From: Impatiens glandulifera
Lineage: Eukaryota > Streptophyta > Magnoliopsida > Ericales > Balsaminaceae
Length of the DNA stretch: 64,000 nt
Direction of reading: 5' to 3'
Assembly (NCBI RefSeq): GCF_907164915.1
Contig: NC_061870.1
Location: forward strand, 2,632,273-2,696,272
A program made the translations under genes and the position numbers. Every line of letters begins with the position of its first letter. Positions within the stretch are counted from its first letter, which is position 1. The notes beneath the pieces were generated by a model that had not been told where the DNA came from, did no database searches, and saw nothing but the letters and a program-made list of their open reading frames with translations. Below, in pieces: positions 37,815 through 51,111 of the stretch.

Positions 37815-38715
37815 ACAAGTTTTAAAAGTTTCATTTATACTACTATTAAAAATTAAATTGGCTCATTCCCCTCTCTAGTAACCATGGTTAATTTAAAAAA
37901 ATATATATTTATTAATATAATATTTATTTATTTTTCTCTCCTTTTTTTATTAATTAATTAATATATTTATCTTCTTTTACTATTTTTTTTCTATTTTTTT
38001 TTATAAATTAATTAAGTCATTTATCTCTTTTTACTCTTTCTTCTTTTATTATTTGATTATTTGATTTTTATTTTTTTTACTATTTTGTTTTTACTATATC
38101 AACATAAACTATTTAATTTAAAATTATTTGATCTTTTTTAGATTTAGAGACTAATACTTATAATAGATAAAGTACTTCAATATTTACTATAATATTTAAT
38201 TAGCTAGGTTTTAGAATAATATATTCATTTATTCTCCCTATGATTTTTACTCCATTTTGTATAAATATGACAGAATACATAACATGTTGAATGTGTTTAA
38301 CTTGTAGAAGAATAGTTTTTACGGTAAATAAAATTTCTTGAAAAAAAATTATAAAAGTAATTATTTAATAAAAATACTTGAGCAAAATATAAAAATATTA
38401 GTGTATCAAATATTAGTCCTTAAAATAGACCAACTAATTTTAGAATAATTTATGTTGATATAGAAAGAAATTAAATAATAGAAAAAAATAATCAAATAAC
38501 AAAAGAAGAAATAGTAAAAAGAAATAAATAGATTCATTAATTAATAATAAAAAATAGACAAAAGAAAAGAAAAAAAATCGTAAAAATAGATTAATTAATA
38601 AATAAAAGAAAGAGAGAAAAAAATTAATATTTAATTAATAAATATTTAATTTAAAAAAAAAATAACCATGATTACCCAACTAGATGAACCAATTTTTAAT
38701 AATATGTACCTTTAA
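37815..38715. mobile_element. long-arm foldback element
   Basis: The left arm (about 37815-38165) and right arm (about 38400-38715) are inverted copies. GGCTCATTCCCCTCTC..AACCATGGTTA on the left matches GGTTCATCTAGTTGGG..AATCATGGTTA on the reverse complement of the right. Further in, TTTTTACTCTTTCTTCTTTT matches TTTTTACTATTTCTTCTTTT, and TATATCAACATAAA is shared. No transposase. Ends and target duplication are approximate. Long arms fit a MULE-type MITE. Confidence 0.72.
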
Positions 38716-39114
38716 ATAAATTTTTATTAATGCATAGCCAGTTATAATGTTAATTTGTGATAATTAGAGCTTTATAATTTTGGTTTGAATAAGCCGGGTA
38801 ACTTGAACCAATTCCCAAAATAACTCAGCTTAAAACTTTCCAAATTAATCTACTTTGTTCATTATTTATAAACTAACCTACTTTGTTCATTTATTTACAA
38901 ATTAACTTACTTTATTATTTTATTTATTTATTTATTTACATTTTAACTTATTATTATTATTATTATATTTAAATTATTATTTTTATAAATTAGATTATTT
39001 ATATTTTGATATATATTTTAAATTATTATTTTTATAAATTTAATTATTTAAATTTTAATATATATATATATATATTTACATTTTAATTATTAATTTATAT
39101 TATTTTTTCATTTT
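38716..39114. other. AT-rich spacer
   Basis: Short repeated phrases (CTACTTTGTTCATT twice near 38850-38900; ATTATTTTTATAAATT twice near 38975-39040). No gene. Confidence 0.5.
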
Positions 39115-40290
39115 CAAAAATTTTTATTCAATATTATTTAATTGAGAATAGTTTAAATATAGTGACAAAAACATGATTAGTTTAAAGTGTCGTCAAACAA
39201 AGTCAAATTATGAGAAAATTAACATTTGAGAAATAATAATAAAAATGTAAGCCAAAAATATTCATTAACTAACGAGTTTAACATGTAACATGAATGATTT
39301 TAATGATGCTCAAGAAAATCAATAAGTTCACTTATCACTTTATTTTTTTCAGGAAGACATCCATGTAACAATATATTTAAATTATCATTTTTCATAAATA
39401 TTTAGTCAATACAATATTTTATTATAATTATTTATTATATTATATTATATGAATAATAATTGAAATGTAAATATATATCTCCTCTTGCCAATTTATAGAA
39501 TTTTTTATTTTCAAAAAATTTCATCCAATATTATTTAAATGAGAATCGTTTAAATATAGTGACAAAAACATGATAGTTTAAAGTGTTGTCAAACAAAGTC
39601 AAAATATGAGGAAATTAACATTTGAGAAACAATAATAAAAATATAAGTCAAAAATATTTATTAACTAACAAGTCTAACATAAAATGTAACATTAACAATT
39701 TGATTGATGCTCAAGAAAAACATTAACAATTTTAAAGATGTTCAAGAAAATCAATAAGTTCACTGATAACTTGATTTTTCGAAGACATTATCTCATCGCT
39801 GTAATAATATATTTAAATTATTATTTTTCATAAATATTTACTCAATACAATATTTTATTATAAATATTTATTATATTATATTATATCAATAATAATTGAA
39901 ATATATATATATTTAAATATAAATAATTAAATTTAAAAAAATATATATATCAAAATGTAAATAATCAAATTTATAAAAATAATAATTTAAAATATATATC
40001 AAATTATAAATAATATAATTTAAAAATAATAATTTAAATATATATATTAAATTTATAAAAGAAAAATGATTGAGTAAGAGAATTTAAGAAGAAATAATGT
40101 GTAACGTAATTTTTTTATCACTTTTCTCTCACCCTTTATTATTTTTTTCCCAAATTTCTCCCTTTATCATTTTTTTTTATAAAAAATAATAATTTAAATA
40201 TATATAATAATGAATTTTACTCAATACAATATTTTATTATAAATATTTATTATATTATATTATATGAATAATAATTAAATTGTAAATATA
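39115..40290. repeat. ~390-bp tandem duplication with a third partial unit
   Basis: Units near 39115-39475 and 39500-39900 share GTTTAAATATAGTGACAAAA, GTCAAACAAAGTCAAA, GAAAATCAATAAGTTCACT and TACAATATTTTATTATAA. A third partial copy lies near 40215-40280. Confidence 0.85.
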
Positions 40291-40499
40291 TATATATATA
40301 TATAAATAATCAAATTAAAAATAATAATTTAAAATATATATTAAAATATAAATAATTAAATTTATAAATATAAATAAGTTAAAATATATATTAAAATATA
40401 AATAATATAATTTAAAAATAATAATTTAAATATATATATATAATAATTAATTTTAATGTACATAAATTAATTTATTGAAGAGAAAATTAATTATGGTGA

Positions 40500-41600
40500 A
40501 AAAAAACAGTTGAGAGCTTGAGTCCCCTTAAATATCAACTGATCTGGATTGGAAAAAGACTATGATCAATTTTGTTAAACTCTTCTTACTCTAATCTCTC
40601 TTATTTCATTCTTATATCTTCTATGTACTCATTCTTTTCTCTACTCATCAAGGGACAATCCTAATTTAAATTTGCCTATTATATAATCATAATTCTCGTT
40701 CTATCCAGGAAATTATTCTTGAAGTCAACTTGTTGATTCATCTCCTCTTGCGCTTAAGAAATCAATTACTCATCCAGGTTAAGGTTGTGTAGGAAGGCTA
40801 GACAGTGTAGTTCTTTGAAACTGATGTATAGTAACCCTCCTCCTCCATTGTAACCATGGTCGCATAGAAAAATTAAACATGTTAGAGAATAAAGACCATA
40901 AGTAGCTTACATAAATCAACCAGGCCATCATAACCAAAGCCCCAAAGCTAGACCACGTGCAATTTGTTTTTGTGCTTACAAGATCATGAACTTGTTTGAA
41001 GGAAAAACCCACAAATTGAAAGAAACTCTCTATCAAGAACAGAGGAGAAATGCTAGAACACTATAGAAACATGCAACAATAAGACAATCCAAGAGAATTA
41101 AGGATGGAAATTATGGAATGTTGCCATCACCAAAAGTTCTCTCTTGAAATAAAATAAAATTAAAGAAACAATAAAAATAACAGTATATATGATTAGTTAG
41201 TATCATTGGTACAACATTGCCTCAAATCAAAACCTTCTTCAACAACTGTCTTTTCAGGAAACAGCAAATCAAAATGAGGAAAGGGAAAATGTGGGGATTT
41301 AAGGTAACAAAATTGAGCTTCTTTAGCCTCCTTCATAATGCAACAATATCCATATATGTTACTCCGCTGCTTTACATACATACATACATACATTCTTTTT
41401 GCACAAGTCAAACACTCCAAAATTTTGTATCTCATCTCATCTCACTTTACTTTTCTTTTTTTCATTTTCTAAATGATTTATGTTTTTCAAAACTCCCACC
41501 AAACAAAACGGGGAATGATTCCTTCATAATTCTGTGAACAGGCAAAAAAGTTATGGTATTTTTTCCTCCGAGGTAGATAAGAAAAGGTCCTTAGTTTTTT
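40500..41600. other. unassigned region downstream of the MEI2-like gene
   Basis: GC content rises to gene-like levels and several frames of 80-106 codons overlap on both strands, none with a recognisable domain. The 85-codon minus frame at 40779-41036 contains possible GTAAGC donors. It may be an RNA gene, part of the MEI2-like 3' region, or an eroded gene. Left open. Confidence 0.35.
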
Positions 41601-41701
41601 AAGGTTAGCCATGCCTGATGTGTTCAAAAATCTGATTGGTTTCTTCTTTTGTCCTATAATGTGGTTAGCGCTTTCAAGAAGGACAATGTTCCCACTCAGT
41701 C

Positions 41702-44700
41702 CTAAGGCTCGGTATTAAAAAATTCGTGCTCATTTGATAAATTTTCTGTGCCTTCTTGATTGTTTTCCTCGCTTGATCCAGCTCTACTCTTGGTCGGCCT
41801 AGATCGGATGTTAACACCCATTGGGAAGGGAACCTGCAGTTATTAGAGGAATATATAATTTAGTTTTCCTCAGAAATCACACAAGTGTAGAAATTTATCA
41901 AACAAATATTACCCACCTGGTCGCCTGCATTTGGGCCGTCAGTATTGAAGAGAATGGGGCGACAGCGTTTGTCCTCATTCATCAAACTTGAGTTCTGGAA
42001 ATGAGCAATAAGAGCAGATTTACCCTGTATGCGACCATAAGCAATTGATGCAACCTTTTCACTGTTGAACTTTTCCCATTTCTTACCATTAAATGCCTAT
42101 AATAAAAGAGTCATTTTTACTTCTTCATTATCCATAACTCAAGTCAGATATAGATGAAAAAAAAATTAACGTGGTTGAACCTGATAGAATGGAATAATCA
42201 TGGAAGGATCGGTCATGTTGATAAATGCGTACCCCACATTGCATTTATTCTGTAAGCAGACAGGAAAATCCAATATTAGTAATAAGCTCATAAAATGTTT
42301 CCAACTGTTTTAACAAAAATCCATTACCTTAAAATCAATGGGTAAGTAAAGGAAGTCATATGTTCCTCTGTGGTGCTCATCGATTGCTGCTAAAAGCATT
42401 TTGGAAGTGTACCTGCGATTTCATCCACATTAAAAAAAATGGACACTTTTTTAGAATAATCTATTTTTCCTACATACTTGTTAGGAATATTCTTGATCAT
42501 AAGTGTAGTCCTGTTGTCTTCGCCTTGGAATATGCGATCAATGTCAAGATCAAATAGTTTCTTGTTGTCAATTTGATTTGAAGAGCCTTCGCTTCTGCGA
42601 CTTCTAATCCTTTCATTCGGAGATTCAAAAGAACTCGCCATGGGGACCATTTGGGGTGATGCTCTACCGGGAAACATAAAACATCTCTGAGGTTGATGAT
42701 GATGATGAAGATGAGATTTCAGTCCAGCAGCATCAATGGAATTTCCAACAACATGAGGAAACATATTTTGAGAAGCCAGTCGAAGATGATGGGGAGATTT
42801 AGCTGACATTATTCTCATGTTCCCAACAGAACCGAGATTGAAACCAGAAACAGATGGTGTCGATCCTACGTGATTATGGTTGTTGTTCATAGACAAAACT
42901 GAACTCATCATCATATGTGGTGCTCTTGGAAGTGCATTAAACCATGGAGGACGAACAGCGTGGGTCCCGTTGATAACCGATGGCGAGTTAGACCACATCA
43001 TGCCTCCTTGAGTTTGAGGGGAGCTATTATTCCACATATAAGGAGATCCACCATTTGCAGAAGAACTAAATACTGATAAGTGTAGAAGATAACATCCAGA
43101 TCAGAAGAAATGCAACAAGAATAATGATTCCATCCTATAAAAAAAATAAACATACCAGTATCATTCATTTTGATGGAATGTGGATTTGAGCTTAATCTAG
43201 AAGGTCTAATGTTAACATCAACCGCGGACATGCTTTGGGAATTGCAAGGAATCATTTCAGTGAAACCATCATGATACTCGGGAAGTGAGTGTGGATGAAG
43301 TTTCTGGAAATCAAATTTCATATGATGCCCCATTGTGGGGATACTATTTTTAGGAAGATTACTTAGTCTGCCAATATAATCATCTTTCAGTAGGTTGTTA
43401 GGCACACTGGATGAGATCCCATGGCGGAATGCACTATCCATGAATTGACTGTAAGGTGATTCAATAGACAAGTGTGATCCTGGAAGAGTTCCATTGTCCA
43501 TGGAAGACGATGGTGCAATTCCACCATGTGTAATAAACGAATTATTTGCAGGGTTATTATGTTTAATTAGATTTCCAGCTATCTCACTATTTTTAACTGC
43601 ATTAAGGGCGGTTTTTGCGTCTCTAACATCATAAAAATGGATAACTTTATGCTGGCCTTGGTGTGAACTCTCGGAGACCTGTATATGTAAGCCACCATAA
43701 GAAAGTTAAAAGAATAATATATGCCAATTGGAAATATACAACTTCCAAGTAAAAATAATTGAAAAGACAAGTACTTACCTCCTTAATCTCGCCATAGGGA
43801 CAAAAAATTCGGCGTATCTCTTCATTTGAAACAGAAGAATCTAGGTTTGAAACCACAACAATGCCTTGATTTATATCTCCCTCTAAAGAATTGTCCTATC
43901 ATAAATATACAATTACCAAAAACAAAACCAGATAGATAATGAGCAAAATTTGTAGTTGTGTCTTGATCACATTGAAAATCACCAATTAATTTACGAGATC
44001 ATGTATTCATGTTTCATTTGGCAACAGAGTTGGTGCTTGGAGTTGTAGATGAATCTCAATTAAAGGTCCCAAAGAGCTTGTTTGATCTTTGATTATTTTG
44101 GGGGGAAAATCATGTTTGATTTCAAGAAATCAGATAGTTTAGGTTTATTTATTATTTTTCCTTTAAAAATTATAATAAACAGTGTAAAAAAATGAAGGAT
44201 ATTTTAGTAATTTAGTTGATGATTTGAATAATGTAATTGAAAATAATCTTTGAAGGCTGCATTATTTTGAAATAATCCCAACTAATTCACATCAAACAAG
44301 CCCCAACTTTTACGTTTGTGTTTGGTAAATAAATATGGTTAGGTGAGATCAGAGTTTCTTTGGGCATATAAATTGGAGGTTGGATCAAATCACTAGATGG
44401 ATTTTAGGATGTATCAACGGGTGGGGTTCTATCGCATTAGAGATTTATATTCCAAGCAAAAGATAAAATGGAAAAAAATATCCAACCTCATTTTCCTATA
44501 TACGAAAAGAATCTAATATGTGAAATGAACAATAATAGGTCTTATGTCCTATGTGTTTGTTACTGCAATAAATGATAATATACACAAAGAAGAAGAATAC
44601 CCGTGGAATGAAGAATTGTATGTCGAGCCGTCTATTCCTCAATGGTTGGTTCTGAAGAGCTTTCATTGCATTTTCCGCAGCTCTTATGTCATAATATGAT

Positions 44701-47700
44701 ATCATAACAAATCCCCTACGTTTGCATGTTGTATAAAGTGTGCGAATAACTCCATATTGCTGCCAATCAACAATAAATGCATCTCATGGTTGACTCACAT
44801 GCACACTCAGCTAATGATCCAATATCACATTAATCAAATCGTTTAAATTGTAAAATTAAAATATATTTTTTAAGCCATATAAAAATATGAAATATGCTAG
44901 AAATAACTTTGGAAGAAATTATAAACTTGGACAAATTAAACTAAATAGAAATGTGTTTTGGTCAATCTTTTAACAAATAAATGCATCTTAGAGTTGACCA
45001 ACATCCCATCCACCGTAGATCATTAAAATAGCAAAATAATTTATTTTAGTACCTTTTATAACCATTTAAAAAATAAAAAAATAAACAGAAGGGGTGTTTC
45101 GGTTATTTTTCACCAAACAACATCAATCAATCAAAGTAATCCAATACTTAATGTGGCTTACCTCAAAAAGGGCGTGTAGTTCAGAGTCTTCAACGGTACT
45201 ATTTATATTACGAATAAACAACGTATGAGACGGGCTTTCCCCATAAGAATGATCACCAACAACAGAGAACGAGTCATTTCTCCCCAAAGAAAATTCGTCG
45301 TCTCCTAGATCCATACCACCAACACTGCTAAAGAAGTCTAAATCTTCGCTCTCTTCTTCGCCATTGCGTTGGGATGCATAAGCAGTCAGACCATTTAGGA
45401 AGTCATCATCATTGGGAAGAAGATTTCCAATGGTCTGTGCCTCAATCTCCTCAAGAGAATCAAATGGCTCCACTTCCTCATATGAAGCATTAACTTGAGG
45501 CAATCTATCTGCAAAAACAAACAACAAGATCAAGATCAAGATCACAGATTTTCATGTTGAAAAAAAGGATGTTTTTTTTGTATTGTTTTTTACTTACAAT
45601 TACATTGTCGGTCAAATAATTCGGACAATGAGCTTGACAACTGACCACTTTCATATTGCACACCCATCATAAGATTTCCTTCACCGTTAAAGTTGGATCT
45701 TGTTTCTGAACTGAGGTTAAGATGCCTTCTCATAGCTGCTCTCTCTGATCCAACGGCATGTTTCTCGAAACTATGGCCAACTTTAGGACTATGGATTAGC
45801 CGTGGATCATGTTGTCCAAAGGAATATGTTTGAGGCTGTCCCTCCAATGGTAATGATGAAGCAATTGAACTGTTATTTGCTGCAATTGAAGCTGCTCCAA
45901 CTATTTTCATACCTAGATAACAATAGTATAATAAGAATTCTAAAAGGTTAACTCAACAATTAAACATGAGCTTCACCCTCACTAGTAGATACATATATAT
46001 ATATATTTTTTAAATTAAGGAGAACTATTATGCAAACTTCATAAGACAATATATGGTTTTAAAAAGTATAATCGGGCTTTGACTTTGTAAGTTATTTTTC
46101 GGACTGCTCTATTATATGATGGTTTCACATAATTGAAATTTGATACATCTCTCTTCTATGAACTGACAACTCTAAATCATTTATGAGGAAAATAATATTT
46201 CAATAAAATAAATTGTTTTCTGATAAGGACTACATACATTTTGGCATTGAAGTCACTCGCACCAAAAATGATTTATTTCTTTGTCAATTCAAGTATGTGG
46301 ACCGTATTCTCATTCGGGTTGCTATGTTCTAAACATTGTTTCCCTATCGAAGTATAGTTGGGACTCTATAATCACACTCTTTTGTTTTGCATTAGTTTTT
46401 ACTGTTAACCAAGTTTGGCAATTAATGTAAAATTATTGAAATTGACTCTCACTTTGTCTGAAAACGGACAAAGTTGCTTGTACACATTTAGTCTATTGAA
46501 GATCAAGTGGTGATATCTTCACCAAAAGTTTTTCCTCTTATTGATTTACCATTACCTTACCATTACCTTTTTTGGCAACAAGCTCATGATTTGTGCCTCA
46601 CCTCTTCAATTGAACCTCTTCAATTGAATGGGCGATAAAGTATAAGTCACTAATTCCAAAAATCTATTACCACTTCATCATAATCTAACAATAACTCAAA
46701 AAAATAGCAAATTAATTACTAAGTTTAAATCTATTTTATTATATTATTATTTAGTTTTAATTATCAAAGTTAAAATTTATTTTATTATCTCCTATTAACT
46801 ATATTGTTATTAGTTAGCTTTCAATTTAGTTATTTTCCTATTAGTTAGCTTTTAAGTTAAGAGTTGTAATATTCTTATAAATATATAAACAATTATAAAC
46901 ATTATAAATTTAATAAATTATATCAGTTTAATCTTTTTTTTCAAAAACTCAATCAAGTAATTCTTATTTATTTTTACACTATCAATTCTAAAATCAAACT
47001 AATATGAATCTGGATTTGAATTTGAATCTAAATACAGCTATGTTTGTTATAAAGATTGAATGGAGATACGTTTTGTAATTTTCATACTTTTTTGGGTACT
47101 TTCATGCATATTCAATTTTTTGTTTACTCTCCTTTCTTTTTAATAGTTTTATGCATTATATAAATGAGTAAATGACCCACGGCAAAATTTAGAAAAAATT
47201 GCACTTACTCTGTGTTTTGTAAAACACATTTGACAAACAAAAAAAACTAACATTGTTAATGCCCTCTTGTCTACGCTGCAACAACTTCAATGCTGAGCTT
47301 TTGATATTTCATTTGTCCCCTATGTTAGCATGTCGTCTAACATAATACAAAGTTTATTTAATTCGATTTTATGAACTTGTTTATGAATTTGGGTCTTGAC
47401 AAAAACAGATACCCATAGTTACCAAACAAAATCCCATCCAGAAAAGTTTCTCCGTAACTAATTCAGATTTTCAAACCGTTTCAAATTGAGTTTTCAGCCG
47501 GTTTTTTCATTCGGGTGAGATCGTGTTTGAAAAGCAGGGGGTGTATCTGAACTGAGTATAGCCAAAGCTATGAAGATTGGGATTGGGATGGATGAGGAAT
47601 GAAGATTGAAAAAAAAAAAAACTTCTTCAAGAGATTTACAAACAGCCCAAATGAAGGGATTGAAGGTTTCCAAACAAGCCACACCTTTCTAACCCAACCT

Positions 47701-48050
47701 ATCTAGATCTATATTCAGAAGTTCATTACGATTTCATGTCAAGGTTGAGACCCACAAGTGTTTCCAACAAGATCTTTTCAACTTAATTGATGAGAATGCC
47801 AAGAGAAAACAAGTTAGACTTACGTACCGTAGTCAGCTGGTGTGATTCCAGACTTCCAGAAGCCAACCTGCCTCTATCAATTGTGGACAAATCAAACCAA
47901 TTAAGACTACTACTACTACTACTACTCCAAAAGAGAGAAAGCAATTGATCACCGAACAAAGACCCTCATGAATACCTCGTTAGGAAAATTCACATGCTCT
48001 GAGAAGAAAGAAGATGAAAATCCATTCGAGTCCATCCTTTCCGATGGCAT
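41702..48050 (-). CDS. MEI2-like RNA-binding protein (AML/ML family), 878 aa
   Basis: Mei2-like proteins bind RNA; in fission yeast Mei2 drives meiosis, and plant AML proteins act in meiosis and early development. Twelve coding exons in consistent phase: 48050-47976, 47867-47828, 45912-45598, 45508-45162, 44759-44601, 43895-43779, 43678-43156, 43072-42478, 42412-42328, 42249-42181, 42096-41917, 41833-41702 (stop TAG). The N-terminus MPSERMDSNGFSSSF and VGFWKSG follow the family. RRM1 is about residues 238-312 (HTLFIRNINSTVEDSELHAL, RGFVMISYYDIRAAENAM). RRM2 is about 324-385 (VSNLDSSVSNEEIRRIF). The Mei2-type C-terminal RRM3 is about 714-835 (TLMIKNIPNK, YTSKMLLAAIDEHHRGTYDF, LPIDFKNKCNVGYAFIN). 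Length is close to Arabidopsis members. RRM2 is unusual: after DVRDAKTALNAV it reads EIAGNLIKHNN instead of the usual GKRIKLEPSRPGG. No frame breaks, so probably functional. Confidence 0.93.
44074..44303. mobile_element. MITE in a MEI2-like gene intron
   Basis: Ends are GAGCTTGTTTGATCTTTGAT and, reverse complemented, GGGGCTTGTTTGATGTGAAT. An internal block GATATTTTAGTAATTTAGTT with GATTTGAATAATGTAATTG is related to the Tourist-like copies at 8413 and 20613. It lies wholly inside the intron between exons 5 and 6, so it does not alter the protein. Confidence 0.7.
45913..47827 (-). other. large 5' intron of the MEI2-like gene
   Basis: 1.9-kb intron between coding exons 2 and 3, donor GTACGTAAG, acceptor TTATCTAG. 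No nested gene recognised; the 62-codon frame at 47494-47682 has no supported function. Confidence 0.7.
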
Positions 48051-49010
48051 GGTGGCACCTAGAGCTACAACTGCATATCCAAGTTCAACAAACTTTGGTC
48101 ACTTTTGATAACAGACATAAGCGTTGATTGCATTAAGAACCATGAAAACAATGGATTTAAAATTGAAGTTTAAATTAAGGAAGAACTGCTATGAGCTCAA
48201 TATTTTCCCCAAAAATTTATCTGTCGAATACATTGCCAGCATGAACAAGATGAGCAAATTCAAACCTCAGAAGCATCTAATCGAGAGATCGAATTCAAAA
48301 AGAAACATAATTGAGAGAAAAAATAAAAATAAAAAATAGTGAAAATGGAGACAGGGAAAGAAGAAGCACCTTTTTTTCGAGGGAATTTAAAGAAAAGGAT
48401 CGATGAAGGTTAAGAGGATCTCGAAGGAGATCTAAGAATCTGTGGCGTGCAAGAGCCTCCTGAATCGGTTGGTAGCTTCGTCTCTCTCCTGTTTTTCTGT
48501 CATTGCACGTTAAGAACCCCGTGTGATCCTTTGGTTTTACGTTTGGATAATTCGGTCAGGTCAGAGCAAGCAAGCAAGGAAGTCTGTGTTGTTTAGTGCC
48601 TTGTCCTCCTCCTCCTCCTAACCTCGCCGGACGATTGAAAGCCGCCAACCGGAATGAATGAAGTTTCCGGCGAGGGACGGAGGTCCCCCGGCGGCGAGAT
48701 TTGGATCGGTTAATGAAAGGAGGATTCCCAAGAGTGTTAGATTATGGATCGCGTAAAGAGGGAGAAAAAGCAGAGACAATCTTATGTAATGAAAAGGACT
48801 CAGGAGAAACAACAGACTCCCCCGCTCCTACAAACACGAGGATTGCAATGGACCTTTAGATCAGGACAGACCGGAAAATCAATCAAGAGAGAAGAAGAAG
48901 GAGAGAGATCATGATCCCCGCCGTTAGAGAGCGAGCTACTTAACGCCGTTAATCTCTATTTATATTATATATTTTATATATATAATCAACATTTACAGCA
49001 TAATAATAAT
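48051..49010 (-). promoter_or_regulatory. 5' UTR and promoter region of the MEI2-like gene
   Basis: A likely 5' UTR intron acceptor (TATGCAG) lies at 48071, 20 bp upstream of the start codon. The region 48360-48940 is markedly richer in G and C, with CT-rich and GGAGG-type tracts, consistent with a 5' UTR exon and promoter. The exact transcription start cannot be read. The MULE left end is only 970 bp from the start codon. Confidence 0.5.
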
Positions 49011-49019
49011 AATAATAAT

Positions 49020-49470
49020 GGAAATTCGACGAAAAAGATGGTTATTTTCAAATTTAACATATGCCAAATAATTTTTTCAAATTTAACTTTTTGCGTATCA
49101 AAAAGAGACTTTTTTGCCCTCAAATTAAAAAAAAATCAGTTCGTTTCCTTCTCCCTTTAGTTTTCCCTCCCTCTCCTCTTTTCATATTTCCAAACTGCCT
49201 CCTCCCCCTCCCCGGCGACGACCGATCCAAGCCCACGACCCACCCCTCCCCGACGACGATCCAAGCCACGAAACCCCACCTCTCCCCCGACCCCCGACGA
49301 CTGTCCGAACCCCCGACGACATATTCGAGCCCCCGACGACGATGCAAGCAGAACAAAAAGCAGAACGAACGAAGGTTGACAACGCCGCAACATTGAAGGT
49401 GAGTTTTTCCCGTTTTCTTTCGTTTACCTTCCACGCATGCTGAAATGGAAGAATGATTTAGGGTTTTAGT
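49020..49470. repeat. MULE left terminal inverted repeat region
   Basis: Matches the right end over the outer ~120 bp (GGTTATTTTCAAATTTAACA, CCCTCAAATTAAAAAAA). It matches again at GCTGAAATGGAAGAATG with TTTAGGGTTT (49437-49466). Between these is a C-rich segment with repeated CCCCGACGACG words. Confidence 0.8.
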
Positions 49471-49526
49471 GTTTATTGTTTATGTTTAGGTTTATTGGCT
49501 GACTGAATCGTTTTGGGTTTAAAATT

Positions 49527-49662
49527 CATCTGTCAAAGGTTGTTGCAGGCTGTCGAAGGCTGTTGCAGGCGACGATGCATTTATCGCAGACGACTGTGCA
49601 TTTGTCGCAGACGAAGAGTATTTTCCGCCTGCAACAGATGCATAGTCGCCTGCGACAGATGT
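49527..49662. repeat. 21-bp motif cluster C1
   Basis: Several units related to GATGCATCTGTCGCAGGCGA, first in one orientation (GATGCATTTATCGCAGACGA), then inverted (CGCCTGCGACAGATG). They lie in the intron before the DUF1985 exon, about 0.5 kb from the MULE left end. Confidence 0.9.
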
Positions 49663-51111
49663 CTTATTTGATTTAAAGAAGTGGTATTTGTTTTCATTAG
49701 TCTGACATAATGTTTTTTTGCAGATGACACCAACCAAAAGTAAAAACAAAACGGTTATTGAGAACTTTCCTGGTCGTGTTTCATGGAAATCCATTTGTAC
49801 CTGCTTGTTAAAGACGAAGGACAAATTTAATCACTTTGGTCTTATGGAAAGGGCTATGAAAACTCAATTTCAGTATCTATTGAAAGCCTGACTATAATTT
49901 TCTCAGGAACAATAATCCATCAGATTTTGATGAGGAAAAGCAGCTCCAATTCGAAGGGAATAACTTTCCTAGTCAATGGTCAGGAGCTGCACTGAGGCAT
50001 GAAGGAATATGCCTTGGTGACATGCATAAATTTTGGAAGATTTCCTGTGATCGAAAACTGGCACGTTGAAGAATGTCCACCCCTAGTCCAAAAATATTTT
50101 GGTGGCAAAACAGTTGTTAGAGTGATAGAGGTTCAAACAGTTTTCCTCCGATGCTCTGAGAAGGAGGATGCATGGAAGCTTGGGCTCATCAACCTTATTT
50201 ACCAGTGTCTTTTTGGATCTACTAATAGGAGGAGGGAAAGTTTGAAAATCTTCAGCATGGTGGAGGACATGAAGATGTTCCTTCAATTTCCATGGGGAAA
50301 TGTGTCCTTCAATTCAACTTTGAAGGGTATTGACAAAGACATGAAACATCTTCGGCAACTATATCTGGAGAAGAAGGAAACCTGCAAGGGAAACTGTGAT
50401 GTCGCTTATACTATTAGTGGGTTCGCAATAGCCTTCCAAGTTTGGACATATTTGGTTATGAAGACATTTGTCTCCAAATTTGCGGATATGACCAAGGAAC
50501 AACCTATATGCCCAGGGATATTACTCTTTACAACCTCTAGAAGCAACACCAACACTGTCCAAGAGGTATCCACTGCCCTCTTGAAATGCAATGTGTTTAA
50601 CAAGATTGATGAGTCTAAGGAGGAGAAGAGGAACTAATGTGGGGAAGACTTTGAAGAAATGGGAGGCTACATTTATGATGAATTATTTGAAGTGGATGGT
50701 AGAAAGAGAAAGAATGAAGATGGCAGTACTCCCAAACTGATGCCCAAGAGAAGAAGACCAATTAAAATCACACTAGCCAAGAGGACCGATAAGTCATTTA
50801 GTGATGAATCTAGCCAAGACACCTCTCGGTCTACTACTCATGAATCTAGCCATGTTCCTTCAGCAACAAGTCCTCAAAATAAAGAAGACAATTCTCCAAC
50901 TAGCCAAGACAATCGGGTGACTCAAGCCCAGCATGATGTCAAGTTTGATGAGCCGAGAAAGGATATGAAGGAGATGACAAGGGATGTGAATGAGCTTAAA
51001 ACTGAAATGAAGGTCATCAAAGAGGATCAACGTGTTATGTTCAATCACATAATCAAATTATTGGGTGAAATAAAACAATAGAAAAAAGATGTTACTGCTG
51101 ATTCAGATTTA

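Noticed and set aside
41193..41537. Overlapping frames on both strands downstream of the MEI2-like gene
   Set aside because: Mirror frames over the same low-complexity sequence, no domain; more likely 3' flanking or UTR sequence.
49061..49434. Several overlapping 66-111 codon frames on both strands
   Set aside because: They arise from the GC-rich CCCCGACGACG repeat in the MULE terminal region; no domain in any frame.
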